This document shows, piece after piece, positions 7,668-16,285 of a stretch of DNA of 64,000 nucleotides. The first letter of the stretch is position 1. Each line of letters starts with the position of its first letter. The stretch is from Streptomyces sp. LaPpAH-108 (GTDB taxonomy: Bacteria; Actinomycetota; Actinomycetes; Streptomycetales; Streptomycetaceae). The notes under the pieces were generated by a model, which worked only from the letters and a program-made list of their open reading frames with translations, was not told where the DNA came from and did not search any database. Position numbers and translations under genes: made by a program. Location of the stretch: contig NZ_KB891995.1 of NCBI RefSeq assembly GCF_000373625.1, forward strand, positions 248,001 through 312,000, written 5' to 3'.

Positions 7668-8954
7668 TCAGAGACTGATGGCCTTTCGAGGACGCTGAAG
7701 AAGCGGGACGCGGGCGGTCACCCGGAACCAGTCATCTGCTCCCTTCTCTATGGTGAGGCTGCCGCCGATCCGGGTCAGCCGGTGGGTCAGATTGCCGAGA
7801 CCACTGCCCCCGGGTTCGCTCAGGGCACCTTGGTGACGATCCGTGCTCGGTCCCGGTTCCGATGTCGGAGCGGGGACGCGCTCCTCGCCGGTGACGCCGT
7901 CATTGCCCAGGGTCAGCGTGACGACGCCGTCCTGCTCACGGCACCGAATGGTGCAGTGGTGGACCTGACTGTGCCGAAGTGCGTTGGTGATGCCTTCGCG
8001 CACGACAATGGCCAGCACCGCGTCGACGTCTTCGGGGAGCATGTCTGCCTCGATGGTGGTTTCCACCTTCACGCCTGCCGCCTCCAGCATCGATCGCGTG
8101 ACCGCCACCTCCTGATGCAGTGACATGTTCCGGTAGCCGGTGGCCACCTGACGCACGTCGGCCAGGGACTGGCGGGACAGGGTGAGAATGGAATCGGTCT
8201 CGTTGCGGGCGTGGGCAGGCATGTCGGGGACCAGGCGGCGGACGAGTTCGGTCTTGAGTGTGATCGCCGACAGGTTGTACCCCAGTAAATCGTGCAGATC
8301 CTGGGCAAATCGAAGGCGCTCGTTGGCCACGGCCAGGCGGGCCAGTTCCTCGCGTTGGGCATGCAGTCGGCTCACCAGTGCGGCGAGGCTGGTGAGGCCG
8401 AAGACGACCAATCCGGTGATGAGCGTGGCCTCCAGCGTGTACACACTGTCCAGGAGCGTGTGGCCGGTCACCACCGTGTAGGTGAAGAGTGCGATGCCGA
8501 TCGCGCCGTAGAGGGGCCATGCCACGCGTGTCGGCAGTAACAGCAGCACGGATCCGGCCAGAAAACCGCTCATGGCCCCCCATGCCGCGTGGAACAGGGT
8601 GAGCGGTACGAAACAGAAGAGCGCCTGGATGCCGAGCGTGATGACGCGGTCACGATAGGAGCGCTGTCTGGCGCTCGGCCGTGAGTGCGCCAACTGGAGG
8701 CAGGACACCACCAGTAGGGACGTGAATCCCACGAGTGCCTCGGTCGGTGTCCGATCGGCGCTGAGGATGTTCACGGCGGTGACCAGCGAGTAGCCGATCA
8801 ACGCTGTCAGCAGGACGGTGCGTGCGAGGCGGGGGGCGAGTACGTTCGAGTCCTCGCGACGGAGCAGCCGGGTGGTGTCGTCCAACTCGTCGAACCTCTG
8901 CTCACGTGAGTTCATCAAGCGCGCGCCGACTTCTCTGCGTAGGACTGAGAACAT
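7668..8954 (-). CDS. NarL-type sensor histidine kinase
   Basis: A roughly 428-residue membrane kinase. It has a cytoplasmic N-terminus, about five or six hydrophobic segments (for example TVLLTALIGYSLVTAVNIL and FVVFGLTSLAALV), then a HisKA_3 dimerisation region with the phospho-acceptor in FAQDLHDLLGYNLSAITLK. An HATPase domain follows (VREGITNALRHS, GGSGLGNLTHRL). The start is uncertain: ATG 8954, ATG 8915 or a more distal start are in frame and none has a clear ribosome site. It lies directly upstream of the response regulator, so the two form a two-component pair. No extracytoplasmic sensor domain is seen, suggesting sensing in the membrane. Confidence 0.88.
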   Translation of the reverse strand: MFSVLRREVGARLMNSREQRFDELDDTTRLLRREDSNVLAPRLARTVLLTALIGYSLVTAVNILSADRTPTEALVGFTSLLVVSCLQLAHSRPSARQRSYRDRVITLGIQALFCFVPLTLFHAAWGAMSGFLAGSVLLLLPTRVAWPLYGAIGIALFTYTVVTGHTLLDSVYTLEATLITGLVVFGLTSLAALVSRLHAQREELARLAVANERLRFAQDLHDLLGYNLSAITLKTELVRRLVPDMPAHARNETDSILTLSRQSLADVRQVATGYRNMSLHQEVAVTRSMLEAAGVKVETTIEADMLPEDVDAVLAIVVREGITNALRHSQVHHCTIRCREQDGVVTLTLGNDGVTGEERVPAPTSEPGPSTDRHQGALSEPGGSGLGNLTHRLTRIGGSLTIEKGADDWFRVTARVPLLQRPRKAISL

Positions 8955-9138
8955 ACCGGAAGGTATCGCAGCGTTGTTCGGATTAACGGAGACGCGATGC
9001 CGGGCCGACCTCGTGGGATCGGACCGGGCAGCCTCGGTTCCGGGACATGACGGCAGGGGCGAACTTTCCGCCGGTGTGGAGTCCGCCGCAGGTAGCGAGC
9101 CCGCCGGTTCCACCGGCGCCGCAGGGATGCCGTACGGG

Positions 9139-11529
9139 TCAGACGAACAGCGGCGTGGGGTTGAGGAGTTCGTACGGTGTGGGTTCGTCGAGCCGGCCGA
9201 GTTCGACCGGCACGTCGAAGAGGCGCCCTGGCGCGAAACGTGGCCAGAAATGACGCATCCCGGGTATGACGACTTTGACGACCGGGAGGTCCACGTCAGG
9301 TCGTGTCTGGTCGAGCACGAGTACGTTCAGTCCCCGAGCACGGGCGGCTTCCGTCAGCGCGGTGACGTCCTCGCGGAGATCCGCGCGCGGCTCGTACGCC
9401 CAGTGGTCCGGTCCGCTCCGTGGCAGGCCAGGATCAGGCAGCAGATGAGGGTTCCTGCCGACGGTGGCTCTGCGCCACCAGGAGACGGCGCATCGGTCAT
9501 CGACTCGGTAACCCGTGCCGTCCGGCCGGGCGTCGATGACCGCAGGCAGCAGTTGCCCCATCTCTGTGAGTGCGCGACGCACCGCCACAGCCGGGTCGAG
9601 GTGGGCGCCGAAGCCGAACAGAATGTCCTCGGCCTGCCCGGAAGCCCGGGCGGTGGTTCGGCGGGACAGCGCGGCGATCACCGGAATGCCGAAGTCGGAG
9701 GTGAGGTCGAGCGCCCAGACCTCCCGGCCCAGTGACCGGTACCCGTTGCGCAGCGATTCGATCCAGGCACTGCCCGAGTTGATGAAGGCGTCCAGGTCAC
9801 AGGCCGGAGCACGGGTGCGGTTGTACCACCAGAGGGCGACGGCGTCACGTTCCACCAGCTCCAGGAACCCCTGGACGAAGGCGTCTTCACGGCTGGAGCC
9901 CGCGGCGTTTCCATTGGAGTCGGCGCGCAGCGGTGAGCCGGGGTCCATGTCGAAGAAGAGGAGCGAGGTGGGCAGGAGCCGCTGGGCGCCGTCCGTCATG
10001 GACCACACCGGTGTCCAGTCCAGGGGTGCCTCTTCGTCGAAGGGACGCCCGACGTACTGGAAGGGAGACCCTGACGAGTTCCAGGTGTCCCGATCACGCA
10101 GCTGGCGTGGGTCGTAGAGCCGTACCGTGTCCGGGTGCACGGCGATGGAACCGAGAGCTCGAAAACTGTCGTGGACCACGGGCTCGTCGCCGTGTCGGGT
10201 GCCGCAATGACGCTCGACCGCCTCGCACAGCGCGCCGACCCTGGCCTCTTGCTCGGTCAGCCCCTTGCCGCCGCTGAGGGTGCGCAGGCCCGCGCTGTGG
10301 CCGTTCCTCGCCGGGGCACGCATCGCCAGATTCTGTCCCGAGAGGCAGGACTGGATGAACGAGGGTGCTCGCGGATCGCGTCGTACCTCGCGTACGACAC
10401 CGGTGAGAGGACTCACCAGGTGGCGGTAGCGCTCCCACACCTCCTCCGGTGCCATCGCCCGATGTCCGTCCCCGGCTCCGGCGGCCTTCGGGCGGGACCG
10501 GGGCAGGAAGGGAGCGGACATCCGGGCGGTGACGAGTCCGGGGTCACCGCAGGAAGGGCACTGAGGCAGTCGGGATACCTGGTTCCAGGAGGCATCGAGC
10601 GTGACCATGTCGAGCACGTGCACGGCGTCCAGAGCGGAACATGGCGCACCCGCGAGGAACTTGGCCAGCTCCAGGACAGCGGTGTGCAGGCCGATCGCCC
10701 GCCCGGCGGCCAGCGAGGCGTCGGGTCGGGCGACCGGGCCGACATCGCCCAGAATCCGATGAAGCACGTCTTCCGAGCTGTCGTGTATGCGCAAGCGGGC
10801 CGCGAGGCAGTGCCAGCAGGGTCCTCCTTCGGAAGGCCGTAGCAGGGGGCCGGTCCAGGAGGAAGGACCGCCGGGCCTGGCCAGGAGCCAGGGCTGCCCG
10901 GTCGCGCGCTGACGGGCATCGATCGCGGCGATACGCGAGTCGAGGTGATCGGCGCAGAGAACGAGCAGGACAGCAGCGTCGTCCAAGGCAGGACGTGGAA
11001 CGGCAGTGTCCGTCGGGTCGACGAGGGCGTCCAGACCGGACGCGGCACACGCCGCTCGCGCCTCCTCGGCGGACACCGGACCGCTCAGGACCGTGATCCG
11101 TACCTTCGGCCGTGGCGGTGAGGCCGTGCCGAGCATGTCCCAGAACGCTTCGGCCGACGGGTCACGGCATTCTTCGTCCGGTGGGACGAACGCGCGGAGC
11201 AGTCCGGCCGACCACAGCTCCGACAACGCGCCACGCAGTTCGTCCGCGGACGGGTGGGCGGGCTCGGGGGAGGCCGCAGGAACGGTCCTCGTGTCATGAG
11301 GCCGCCCCGGGACGACGGTCGTGCCGGAGGCCCCCGTGCTCGCCATCGCCGCGAGCAGTACCTCCGTCGGCGTGCGGGTGCCGTCGAGCAGAGGGGCGAG
11401 AGTCTCGGCGGCGGTGCCACGTACGACGCGCAGGCCCTGACCCGAGGCCAAGTACACCGCCTCACCCGACGCGACGAAGCAGCGCAGGTGACTGCGCCAC
11501 CCGATTCGAGGTGTCTCTTCTTCGCCCAC
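9139..11529 (-). CDS. fused E1-like/YcaO azoline-forming cyclodehydratase (TOMM type)
   Basis: A roughly 796-residue fusion. Residues 1-65 look like an RRE-type leader-binding fold (EAVYLASGQGLRVVRGTAAE, PLLDGTRTPTEVL). An E1-like partner domain follows with zinc ligands CWHC near 238-241 and CPSC near 324-327. The YcaO domain runs from about 372 to the end, with ATP-site motifs CEAVERH (about 435-441) and LELVERD (about 555-561), and a proline-bearing C-terminus (LLNPTPLFV). Fused C/D proteins of this kind use ATP to cyclise Cys, Ser or Thr of a precursor peptide to azolines. GTG 11529 follows AGGGGGAG and sits 28 bases after the precursor gene; the ATG at 11577 would run into that gene. No SagB-type azoline dehydrogenase gene is present in the window. 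Confidence 0.9.
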   Translation of the reverse strand: MGEEETPRIGWRSHLRCFVASGEAVYLASGQGLRVVRGTAAETLAPLLDGTRTPTEVLLAAMASTGASGTTVVPGRPHDTRTVPAASPEPAHPSADELRGALSELWSAGLLRAFVPPDEECRDPSAEAFWDMLGTASPPRPKVRITVLSGPVSAEEARAACAASGLDALVDPTDTAVPRPALDDAAVLLVLCADHLDSRIAAIDARQRATGQPWLLARPGGPSSWTGPLLRPSEGGPCWHCLAARLRIHDSSEDVLHRILGDVGPVARPDASLAAGRAIGLHTAVLELAKFLAGAPCSALDAVHVLDMVTLDASWNQVSRLPQCPSCGDPGLVTARMSAPFLPRSRPKAAGAGDGHRAMAPEEVWERYRHLVSPLTGVVREVRRDPRAPSFIQSCLSGQNLAMRAPARNGHSAGLRTLSGGKGLTEQEARVGALCEAVERHCGTRHGDEPVVHDSFRALGSIAVHPDTVRLYDPRQLRDRDTWNSSGSPFQYVGRPFDEEAPLDWTPVWSMTDGAQRLLPTSLLFFDMDPGSPLRADSNGNAAGSSREDAFVQGFLELVERDAVALWWYNRTRAPACDLDAFINSGSAWIESLRNGYRSLGREVWALDLTSDFGIPVIAALSRRTTARASGQAEDILFGFGAHLDPAVAVRRALTEMGQLLPAVIDARPDGTGYRVDDRCAVSWWRRATVGRNPHLLPDPGLPRSGPDHWAYEPRADLREDVTALTEAARARGLNVLVLDQTRPDVDLPVVKVVIPGMRHFWPRFAPGRLFDVPVELGRLDEPTPYELLNPTPLFV

Positions 11530-11557
11530 TGCTCCCCCTCTGCGTATGCCGACGCGG

Positions 11558-11728
11558 TCAGGCTGTGGCGGGATCACCCGGTTCAGGGGTCAGAACGCAG
11601 AGGGTGAACAGCGCGGTCGTGTCGAGGTCCGGGGCATCCAGGTCCTCGATCGTCAGTGTGCTCGAACCCGGCGCGGGCTCGGTGAGGACGAAGGACCAGT
11701 CGGGGCTTGTGGCGAGGGTCTGGTTCAT
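11558..11728 (-). CDS. putative RiPP precursor peptide, 56 residues, single cysteine
   Basis: A short gene directly upstream of the cyclodehydratase on the same strand (28-base gap). ATG at 11726-11728 follows GGAAGGAG at ideal spacing; TGA is at 11558-11560. The N-terminal part ends in an acidic, hydrophobic leader-like stretch (STLTIEDLDAPDLDTT, residues 23-38), close in style to leaders of azole RiPPs. The C-terminal part is ALFTLCVLTPEPGDPATA (39-56), with one Cys (44) flanked by Thr 42 and Thr 47. These are the residues a YcaO cyclodehydratase would modify. Calling it the substrate rests on position, leader style and composition; I know no close relative. An open frame in another phase over the same bases lacks these signs. 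Confidence 0.8.
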   Translation of the reverse strand: MNQTLATSPDWSFVLTEPAPGSSTLTIEDLDAPDLDTTALFTLCVLTPEPGDPATA

Positions 11729-11899
11729 GGGGCTCCTTCCAAGAATTCCAGCAGTTCCACGGTCGACGTTCGTACGGATGTGGGTTCGGATGCCGTGACG
11801 CGCTCTCTCGGCTGGATTGTGTGAACATCCCTTGATCAGAGAACAGTGACCTCGTCACCAATCCGGCATGACAGATTCACGGTCCCTCGGACTGTGAAG

Positions 11900-13048
11900 T
11901 CACCCTCCGGCATGAGTGCGCACCAGATCCTCGATCTTCAGCGTCACCTCATGGGGTGCGGGAAGAGCGGCGATCTCCAGCCTCAGCTCATCGGTCCTGG
12001 CCCGGTACGACGGATCTTCCAGCAGTTCCCGGCACGCCTTGACCACGTTGTCGGGCGAGTCGTCCTTGCCCGAGGTCAGCATGATCGCGGCACCGTACTC
12101 CGCGAGCCGCTCGGACATCCCCACCTGCTTGGGCATCGCGGGGATCACCAGCTGCGGTACCCCGCACACGATCGCGTGCAGCATCGTGTTGCCTCCGGCC
12201 CGGTGGACGAGCAGGTCGCAGGTGCGCAGCACGACGTCGAGCGGCAGCCAGCCCGCCCGTACGTTGTCCGGCAGCTCACCCAAGGCGTCCGCCATCGCCT
12301 GGGGCGCGGCGATGAGCAGTTCCACGTCCAGTCCCGCGACCTTGTCCACGAGTGCCGACAAGGCATCCGCCTCGTAATCGGCGGTGACCCGGCTGCCCGC
12401 CGAGACCAGTACGCGTGGACGGTCGCCCTTCGAGTACATCCAGGGTTCCAGCTCCCGCTGGGTGTTGAAGGGCACGTACCGCATGAACTGGGCGGGTCCG
12501 GCGTCCGGGCGCCGGGCTCCGGGCGGACAGATCTCGATGTACATGTCCGGATCCGGAATGCCGGACAGGCCCCTCTCCTCCAGCTCGGGAGCCAGCTCCG
12601 CGGCGGCGGAGAGGTCGATGATGGACGGCTCCCCCATGTTGAGCGCGTGCCGTACCCAGGGCAGGCCGAACTGATGGGCCACCAGGGGGGCCGCGTACGA
12701 CAGCGCGCCCGCGACCAGTACGTCCGGCCGCCACCTCTCGACGAGCGGGACGAGGCCCTCCAGACTGCCCAGTGCCAGGCGGGCCATGCCGCGGCCGTTG
12801 AAGAGGTTGCGCTCGTGCGGGTCCTTGGGGATTTCCAGCGGGTTGCCGTGCCGATCGCGCTGCATGAAGTCGAACATGGTCCGCGGTGTGATCGCGGCAC
12901 CCGGCAGACCGGTCGCGGCAACCAGCGGCATCACGTTCTCCGTGGCCCCGACGATCACTTCGTGGCCGGCGTTGCGCGCGGCCAGCGCCAGCGGGGTGAT
13001 GGGGAACACGGCTCCCGCGCTTCCTCCGGACACAAACAGGAATCTCAT
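11900..13048 (-). CDS. GT-B glycosyltransferase (GT1 type)
   Basis: A 382-residue glycosyltransferase of the family that moves deoxysugars from dTDP donors onto polyketides. The N-terminal acceptor-side Rossmann domain opens MRFLFVSGGSAGAVFP. The C-terminal donor domain carries the NDP-sugar motif (HRAGGNTMLHAIVCGVPQLV, about residues 285-305) with the usual HxGG written HRAGG. I chose ATG 13048 because the protein starts with the canonical beta strand there; the 42-codon upstream extension has no family similarity. It lies divergent from the exporter gene. It is the only glycosyltransferase in the cluster, so it should attach the deoxysugar made by the four sugar genes. Confidence 0.92.
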   Translation of the reverse strand: MRFLFVSGGSAGAVFPITPLALAARNAGHEVIVGATENVMPLVAATGLPGAAITPRTMFDFMQRDRHGNPLEIPKDPHERNLFNGRGMARLALGSLEGLVPLVERWRPDVLVAGALSYAAPLVAHQFGLPWVRHALNMGEPSIIDLSAAAELAPELEERGLSGIPDPDMYIEICPPGARRPDAGPAQFMRYVPFNTQRELEPWMYSKGDRPRVLVSAGSRVTADYEADALSALVDKVAGLDVELLIAAPQAMADALGELPDNVRAGWLPLDVVLRTCDLLVHRAGGNTMLHAIVCGVPQLVIPAMPKQVGMSERLAEYGAAIMLTSGKDDSPDNVVKACRELLEDPSYRARTDELRLEIAALPAPHEVTLKIEDLVRTHAGG

Positions 13049-13179
13049 GGCCGCGCACGCTACGGAGCGCGGGTCGAGCCTGCCTCGAGCGCGCTGGAGG
13101 TGATCACCCGGGCGGGCCGGCGCGGGCTCGCCCGAGAGGGAATTGAGAGAAGTCCTAGTGGAGTCCCGCACCATCCCTC

Positions 13180-13210
13180 TTGACCTCTAGTGCACTAGAG
13201 GTTTCATCCT
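13180..13210 (+). promoter_or_regulatory. SoxR-type promoter with perfect 20-bp palindrome, upstream of exporter
   Basis: -35 TTGACC (13180-13185) and -10 CATCCT (13205-13210) are separated by 19 bp, the overlong spacer typical of MerR/SoxR-activated promoters. Within it lies a perfect palindrome ACCTCTAGTGCACTAGAGGT (13183-13202). The same arrangement recurs at 18160-18190 before the operon that encodes SoxR. The exporter gene starts 70 bases downstream. Confidence 0.88.
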
Positions 13211-13279
13211 GGGCCGGCGCCGCCGACTCCTCTCTCGATGTCCCGACAGCCCCGTCGAACCCGAAGGAAGAAACTCCCG

Positions 13280-14959
13280 ATGACAGAGACAGCGAAGCCG
13301 GGCTCTCCCCCGCCCGATTCGAGTGCCACAGCGTTGGACCGGCGCAGAATCAGGTGGATCATGGCCGGCCTTCTGCTCGGCCTGTTCATGTCGGCTCTTG
13401 ATCAGACGATCATCTCCGCCGCGCTGCGCACGATCGCGGACGACCTCAACGGGCTGTCCGAGCAGGCATGGGCGAACACGTCTTACATGATCACTTCGGT
13501 GATCACGACAGCTCTCTACGGCAAGCTGTCCGACATATACGGTCGTCGGCCGGTCTACTGCTCCGCGGTCGCCATCTTCGTGCTCGGCTCAGTGCTGTCG
13601 GGTCTCGCCCAGTCGATGACCACTCTCGCGGTCTTCCGGGGCATCCAGGGCCTGGGCGCAGGCGGTCTGATGAGTCTGGCGTTCGCGATCCTCACCGACC
13701 TGGTGCCGCTCACCGAACGCAGCCGCTATCAGGCGTGGTTCGGCGCGGTCTTCGGCGTGGCCGCGGTCGTCGGCCCGGTGGCGGGTGGCTTCTTCGCCGG
13801 GCTCGACAGCTTCCTGGGTGCGACCGGCTGGCGCTGGGCCTTCTTCATCAACGTACCGATCGGCGTGGCGGCTGCCCTGATCATCGTTTCGCTGGTCCGG
13901 GCGCAGCCGAACCGTGTCCAGCACAAATTCGACATCGCGGGGCTTCTCGCACTGATCGCGTGCCTCCTGCCGCTGCTCTTCGCCGTTGAGCAGGGGCCTG
14001 TGTGGGGCTGGACCGATTCGGGAACGCTCACGCTCTTCGGCGTCGGAGCCCTCGGTCTGGTGCTGTTCCTGCTGGCGCAGAGGCGGGCGGGAGACGCTGC
14101 GCTACTGCCCACCCCGATGTTCCGGAACCCGCTCTTCTCCCTGTACAACGGCGTGAACATCCTGGTGGGAGCGGCGGTCTTCGGAGCGCTTTCCGTACTG
14201 CCGCTCTACCTCCAGATGGTCAAGGGTCTGTCCCCGACCCAGGCGGGGCTGATGATGCTTCCGCAGACGCTCGGCATCGTCGCCGCCGGCCGGATCTCGG
14301 GGCCTTACGTCACCAAGGCGGGCCGGTACAAGACCGTTCTCCTCGGCGGTCTCGTGCTGATGGTCATCGCGACATTCGGCTTCGGCACCCTCGATGTGGG
14401 TACGCCTCTATGGCAGACCGGCATCGCCGCTGGGGTGATGGGCTTCGGAATCGGTCTGTGCTGGCAGGTCATGCTCATCGCCATTCAGACCGGTGTGGCC
14501 CCGCAGTACATGGGCGCGGGTATGGGCTCGTTCACGTTCTTCCGGCAGATCGGTGGTACTGCCGGTATCGCGGTGTTCCTGTCGCTGTTCTTCGGGGCGG
14601 TCAGCGAGAGGGTCACGGCCGCCTACCGGGATGCCGCCACCGATCCCGCCTATACGGCGGCGCTCCGCGATCCGTCGGTGACCGGTCAGGCCGCCAACCA
14701 GGTTCTGCTGAAGGCCCGTGACGGGTCCGTGCCGCTCGACAACAGTTCCTTCCTGGAACAGGCTGACCCAAGGCTCGCGCGGCCGTTCCTGGAGGGTATG
14801 GCCGAGGCCATGCAGACGGTCTTCGTGGTCAGCGGGGTCATGTTGCTGATCGCCTTCTTCCTTGCCGTCGTGCCGAAGGAGAAGCGTCGGGACACCCCTG
14901 GAGCCGCAGCGCCGGGTGATGCGAAGGAGACGGGGAAGCAACCCGCCGGAAAGGGCTGA
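13280..14959 (+). CDS. DHA2-family MFS drug exporter (14 TM helices)
   Basis: A 559-residue multidrug exporter of the EmrB/QacA type. Motif A appears as GKLSDIYGRRPVY after the second helix and motif C-like GVAAVVGPVAGGFFAG in helix 5; about 14 hydrophobic segments are visible. Members pump antibiotics, including aromatic polyketides, out by proton antiport. ATG 13280 follows GAAGGAAG. Expression is probably induced by SoxR through the palindrome at 13183-13202, so export should rise when redox-active product accumulates. It is the only exporter in the cluster and thus the likely self-resistance gene. A perfect hairpin follows the stop codon. Confidence 0.93.
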   Translation: MTETAKPGSPPPDSSATALDRRRIRWIMAGLLLGLFMSALDQTIISAALRTIADDLNGLSEQAWANTSYMITSVITTALYGKLSDIYGRRPVYCSAVAIFVLGSVLSGLAQSMTTLAVFRGIQGLGAGGLMSLAFAILTDLVPLTERSRYQAWFGAVFGVAAVVGPVAGGFFAGLDSFLGATGWRWAFFINVPIGVAAALIIVSLVRAQPNRVQHKFDIAGLLALIACLLPLLFAVEQGPVWGWTDSGTLTLFGVGALGLVLFLLAQRRAGDAALLPTPMFRNPLFSLYNGVNILVGAAVFGALSVLPLYLQMVKGLSPTQAGLMMLPQTLGIVAAGRISGPYVTKAGRYKTVLLGGLVLMVIATFGFGTLDVGTPLWQTGIAAGVMGFGIGLCWQVMLIAIQTGVAPQYMGAGMGSFTFFRQIGGTAGIAVFLSLFFGAVSERVTAAYRDAATDPAYTAALRDPSVTGQAANQVLLKARDGSVPLDNSSFLEQADPRLARPFLEGMAEAMQTVFVVSGVMLLIAFFLAVVPKEKRRDTPGAAAPGDAKETGKQPAGKG

Positions 14960-15041
14960 GTCCGCGGCATCCGCCCGAGCGGGCGCGTGGCGCCCGCCCT
15001 GGTACCGGACGTGTACTACTTCCCCCGCGTGCACGTCCTGG

Positions 15042-15068
15042 AAGGGGCCGACCCATGGTCGGCCCCTT
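15042..15068 (+). terminator. terminator after the exporter gene
   Basis: Perfect 12-bp stem AAGGGGCCGACC / GGTCGGCCCCTT with loop CAT and a short T-run. It separates the SoxR-controlled exporter from the sugar genes. Confidence 0.85.
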
Positions 15069-15223
15069 TCGCCGTGCCCGGGCTCCCGGCGGTTCACCCC
15101 CACGTCCAGGTCCGGAGTCCAGCTGGATTGGACACGCCCTCTAGGTGGACCGCACAGAATCGAGCGCGTGGCCAAGGCCCGTGACCACGCGGCCAGGGGC
15201 GAAGGTAGGAGTGAAGGGTTGCC

Positions 15224-16285
15224 ATGAAGGCGCTGATTCTGTCCGGAGGGATGGGGACCAGGTTGCGTCCCTTCACCTATTCCATGCCGAAGCAGTTGGT
15301 GCCCGTTGCCAACAAGCCGATCCTGGTGCACTGCCTGGAGAACATCCGCGCCATCGGCGTCAAGGAGGTGGCCGTCGTCGTGGGTGACCGCGCCGACGCG
15401 ATCCGGGCGGTGGTCGGTGATGGCTCCGCCTTCGGTCTGCGTGTCACCTATCTTCCGCAGGCGGCTCCGCTGGGGCTCGCCCACTGTGTCTCGCTCGCGG
15501 AGGAATTCCTCGGTGACGACGACTTCGTGATGTACCTGGGCGACAACATCCTCGCCGAGGGCATAGCCGACTCCGCACGGGCCTTCCGCGCCGACCCGTC
15601 CGCCGCCCGGCTGCTGCTCACCAAGGTGGGTGACCCACGCGCGTACGGTGTGGCCGAGGTCGATTCCGGCGGGCGGGTTCGCGCCCTGGTGGAGAAGCCC
15701 GCGCAGCCGCGCAGCGACCTCGCGGTGATCGGGGTCTACTTCTTCACTCCCGCCGTCCATGAAGCGGTCCGGGCCATAGAACCCAGCGCGCGCGGTGAAC
15801 TGGAGATCACCGACGCCATCCAGTACCTGGTGGACCGGGGCGACCGAGTCGTCGCGGACGAATACCTCGGATACTGGAAGGACACCGGCAGCCCCGACGA
15901 TCTGCTGGACTGCAACCGGGTGCTTCTCGACCGGCTGCGTCCGGCGATGCGCGGTGGGATGGATACCGTCAGCACGGTCGAGGGCCCGGTGGTCGTCGAG
16001 GACGGCGCGGTCGTGGAGCGTTCACGGCTCGTCGGGCCGCTCGTGGTCGGTGCGGGAAGCGTGGTCCGGGACAGCGACCTGGGTCCGTACACCGCCCTTG
16101 GCAGGGACTGCGTCCTGGACGACGCCGGCATCCGCGACTCGATCGTCCTCGACGGGGTCACCATCCAGGGAGTCCGCAGACTGTCCGGCTCGCTCATCGG
16201 GCGTTCGGCCGCGGTACGCCCGGGCGATCCGACCAGCCGCCGTCTCATCATCGGAGACCACACACAGGCGGAGGTGGCGGCATGA
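15224..16285 (+). CDS. glucose-1-phosphate thymidylyltransferase (long, StrD-like form)
   Basis: A 353-residue enzyme making dTDP-glucose from dTTP and glucose 1-phosphate, the first step to deoxysugars. The nucleotidyltransferase signature GGMGTRLRPFTYSMPKQL is at residues 6-23. Residues 1-235 form the catalytic domain; the rest carries hexapeptide-like repeats (VVVEDGAVVERSRLVGPLVV), a left-handed beta-helix tail usual in antibiotic-cluster enzymes and absent from the short RmlA form. ATG follows GTAGGAG. Its stop overlaps the start of the 4,6-dehydratase by four bases (ATGA), so the two are translationally coupled. Confidence 0.95.
   Translation: MKALILSGGMGTRLRPFTYSMPKQLVPVANKPILVHCLENIRAIGVKEVAVVVGDRADAIRAVVGDGSAFGLRVTYLPQAAPLGLAHCVSLAEEFLGDDDFVMYLGDNILAEGIADSARAFRADPSAARLLLTKVGDPRAYGVAEVDSGGRVRALVEKPAQPRSDLAVIGVYFFTPAVHEAVRAIEPSARGELEITDAIQYLVDRGDRVVADEYLGYWKDTGSPDDLLDCNRVLLDRLRPAMRGGMDTVSTVEGPVVVEDGAVVERSRLVGPLVVGAGSVVRDSDLGPYTALGRDCVLDDAGIRDSIVLDGVTIQGVRRLSGSLIGRSAAVRPGDPTSRRLIIGDHTQAEVAA

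Noticed and set aside
8911..8921. CACGTG-centred palindrome near the histidine kinase start
   Set aside because: Arms CTCACGTGAG do not match the parS consensus GTTTCACGTGAAAC.
11583..11861. 92-residue open frame overlapping the precursor peptide in another phase
   Set aside because: Basic, low-complexity translation without ribosome site; the 56-residue frame has GGAAGGAG, a leader-like sequence and correct spacing to the YcaO gene.
15128..15160. Possible third SoxR promoter upstream of the thymidylyltransferase gene (TTGGAC with CCTCTAG downstream)
   Set aside because: Only one half-site resembles the palindrome and it is shifted relative to the -35; no dyad.
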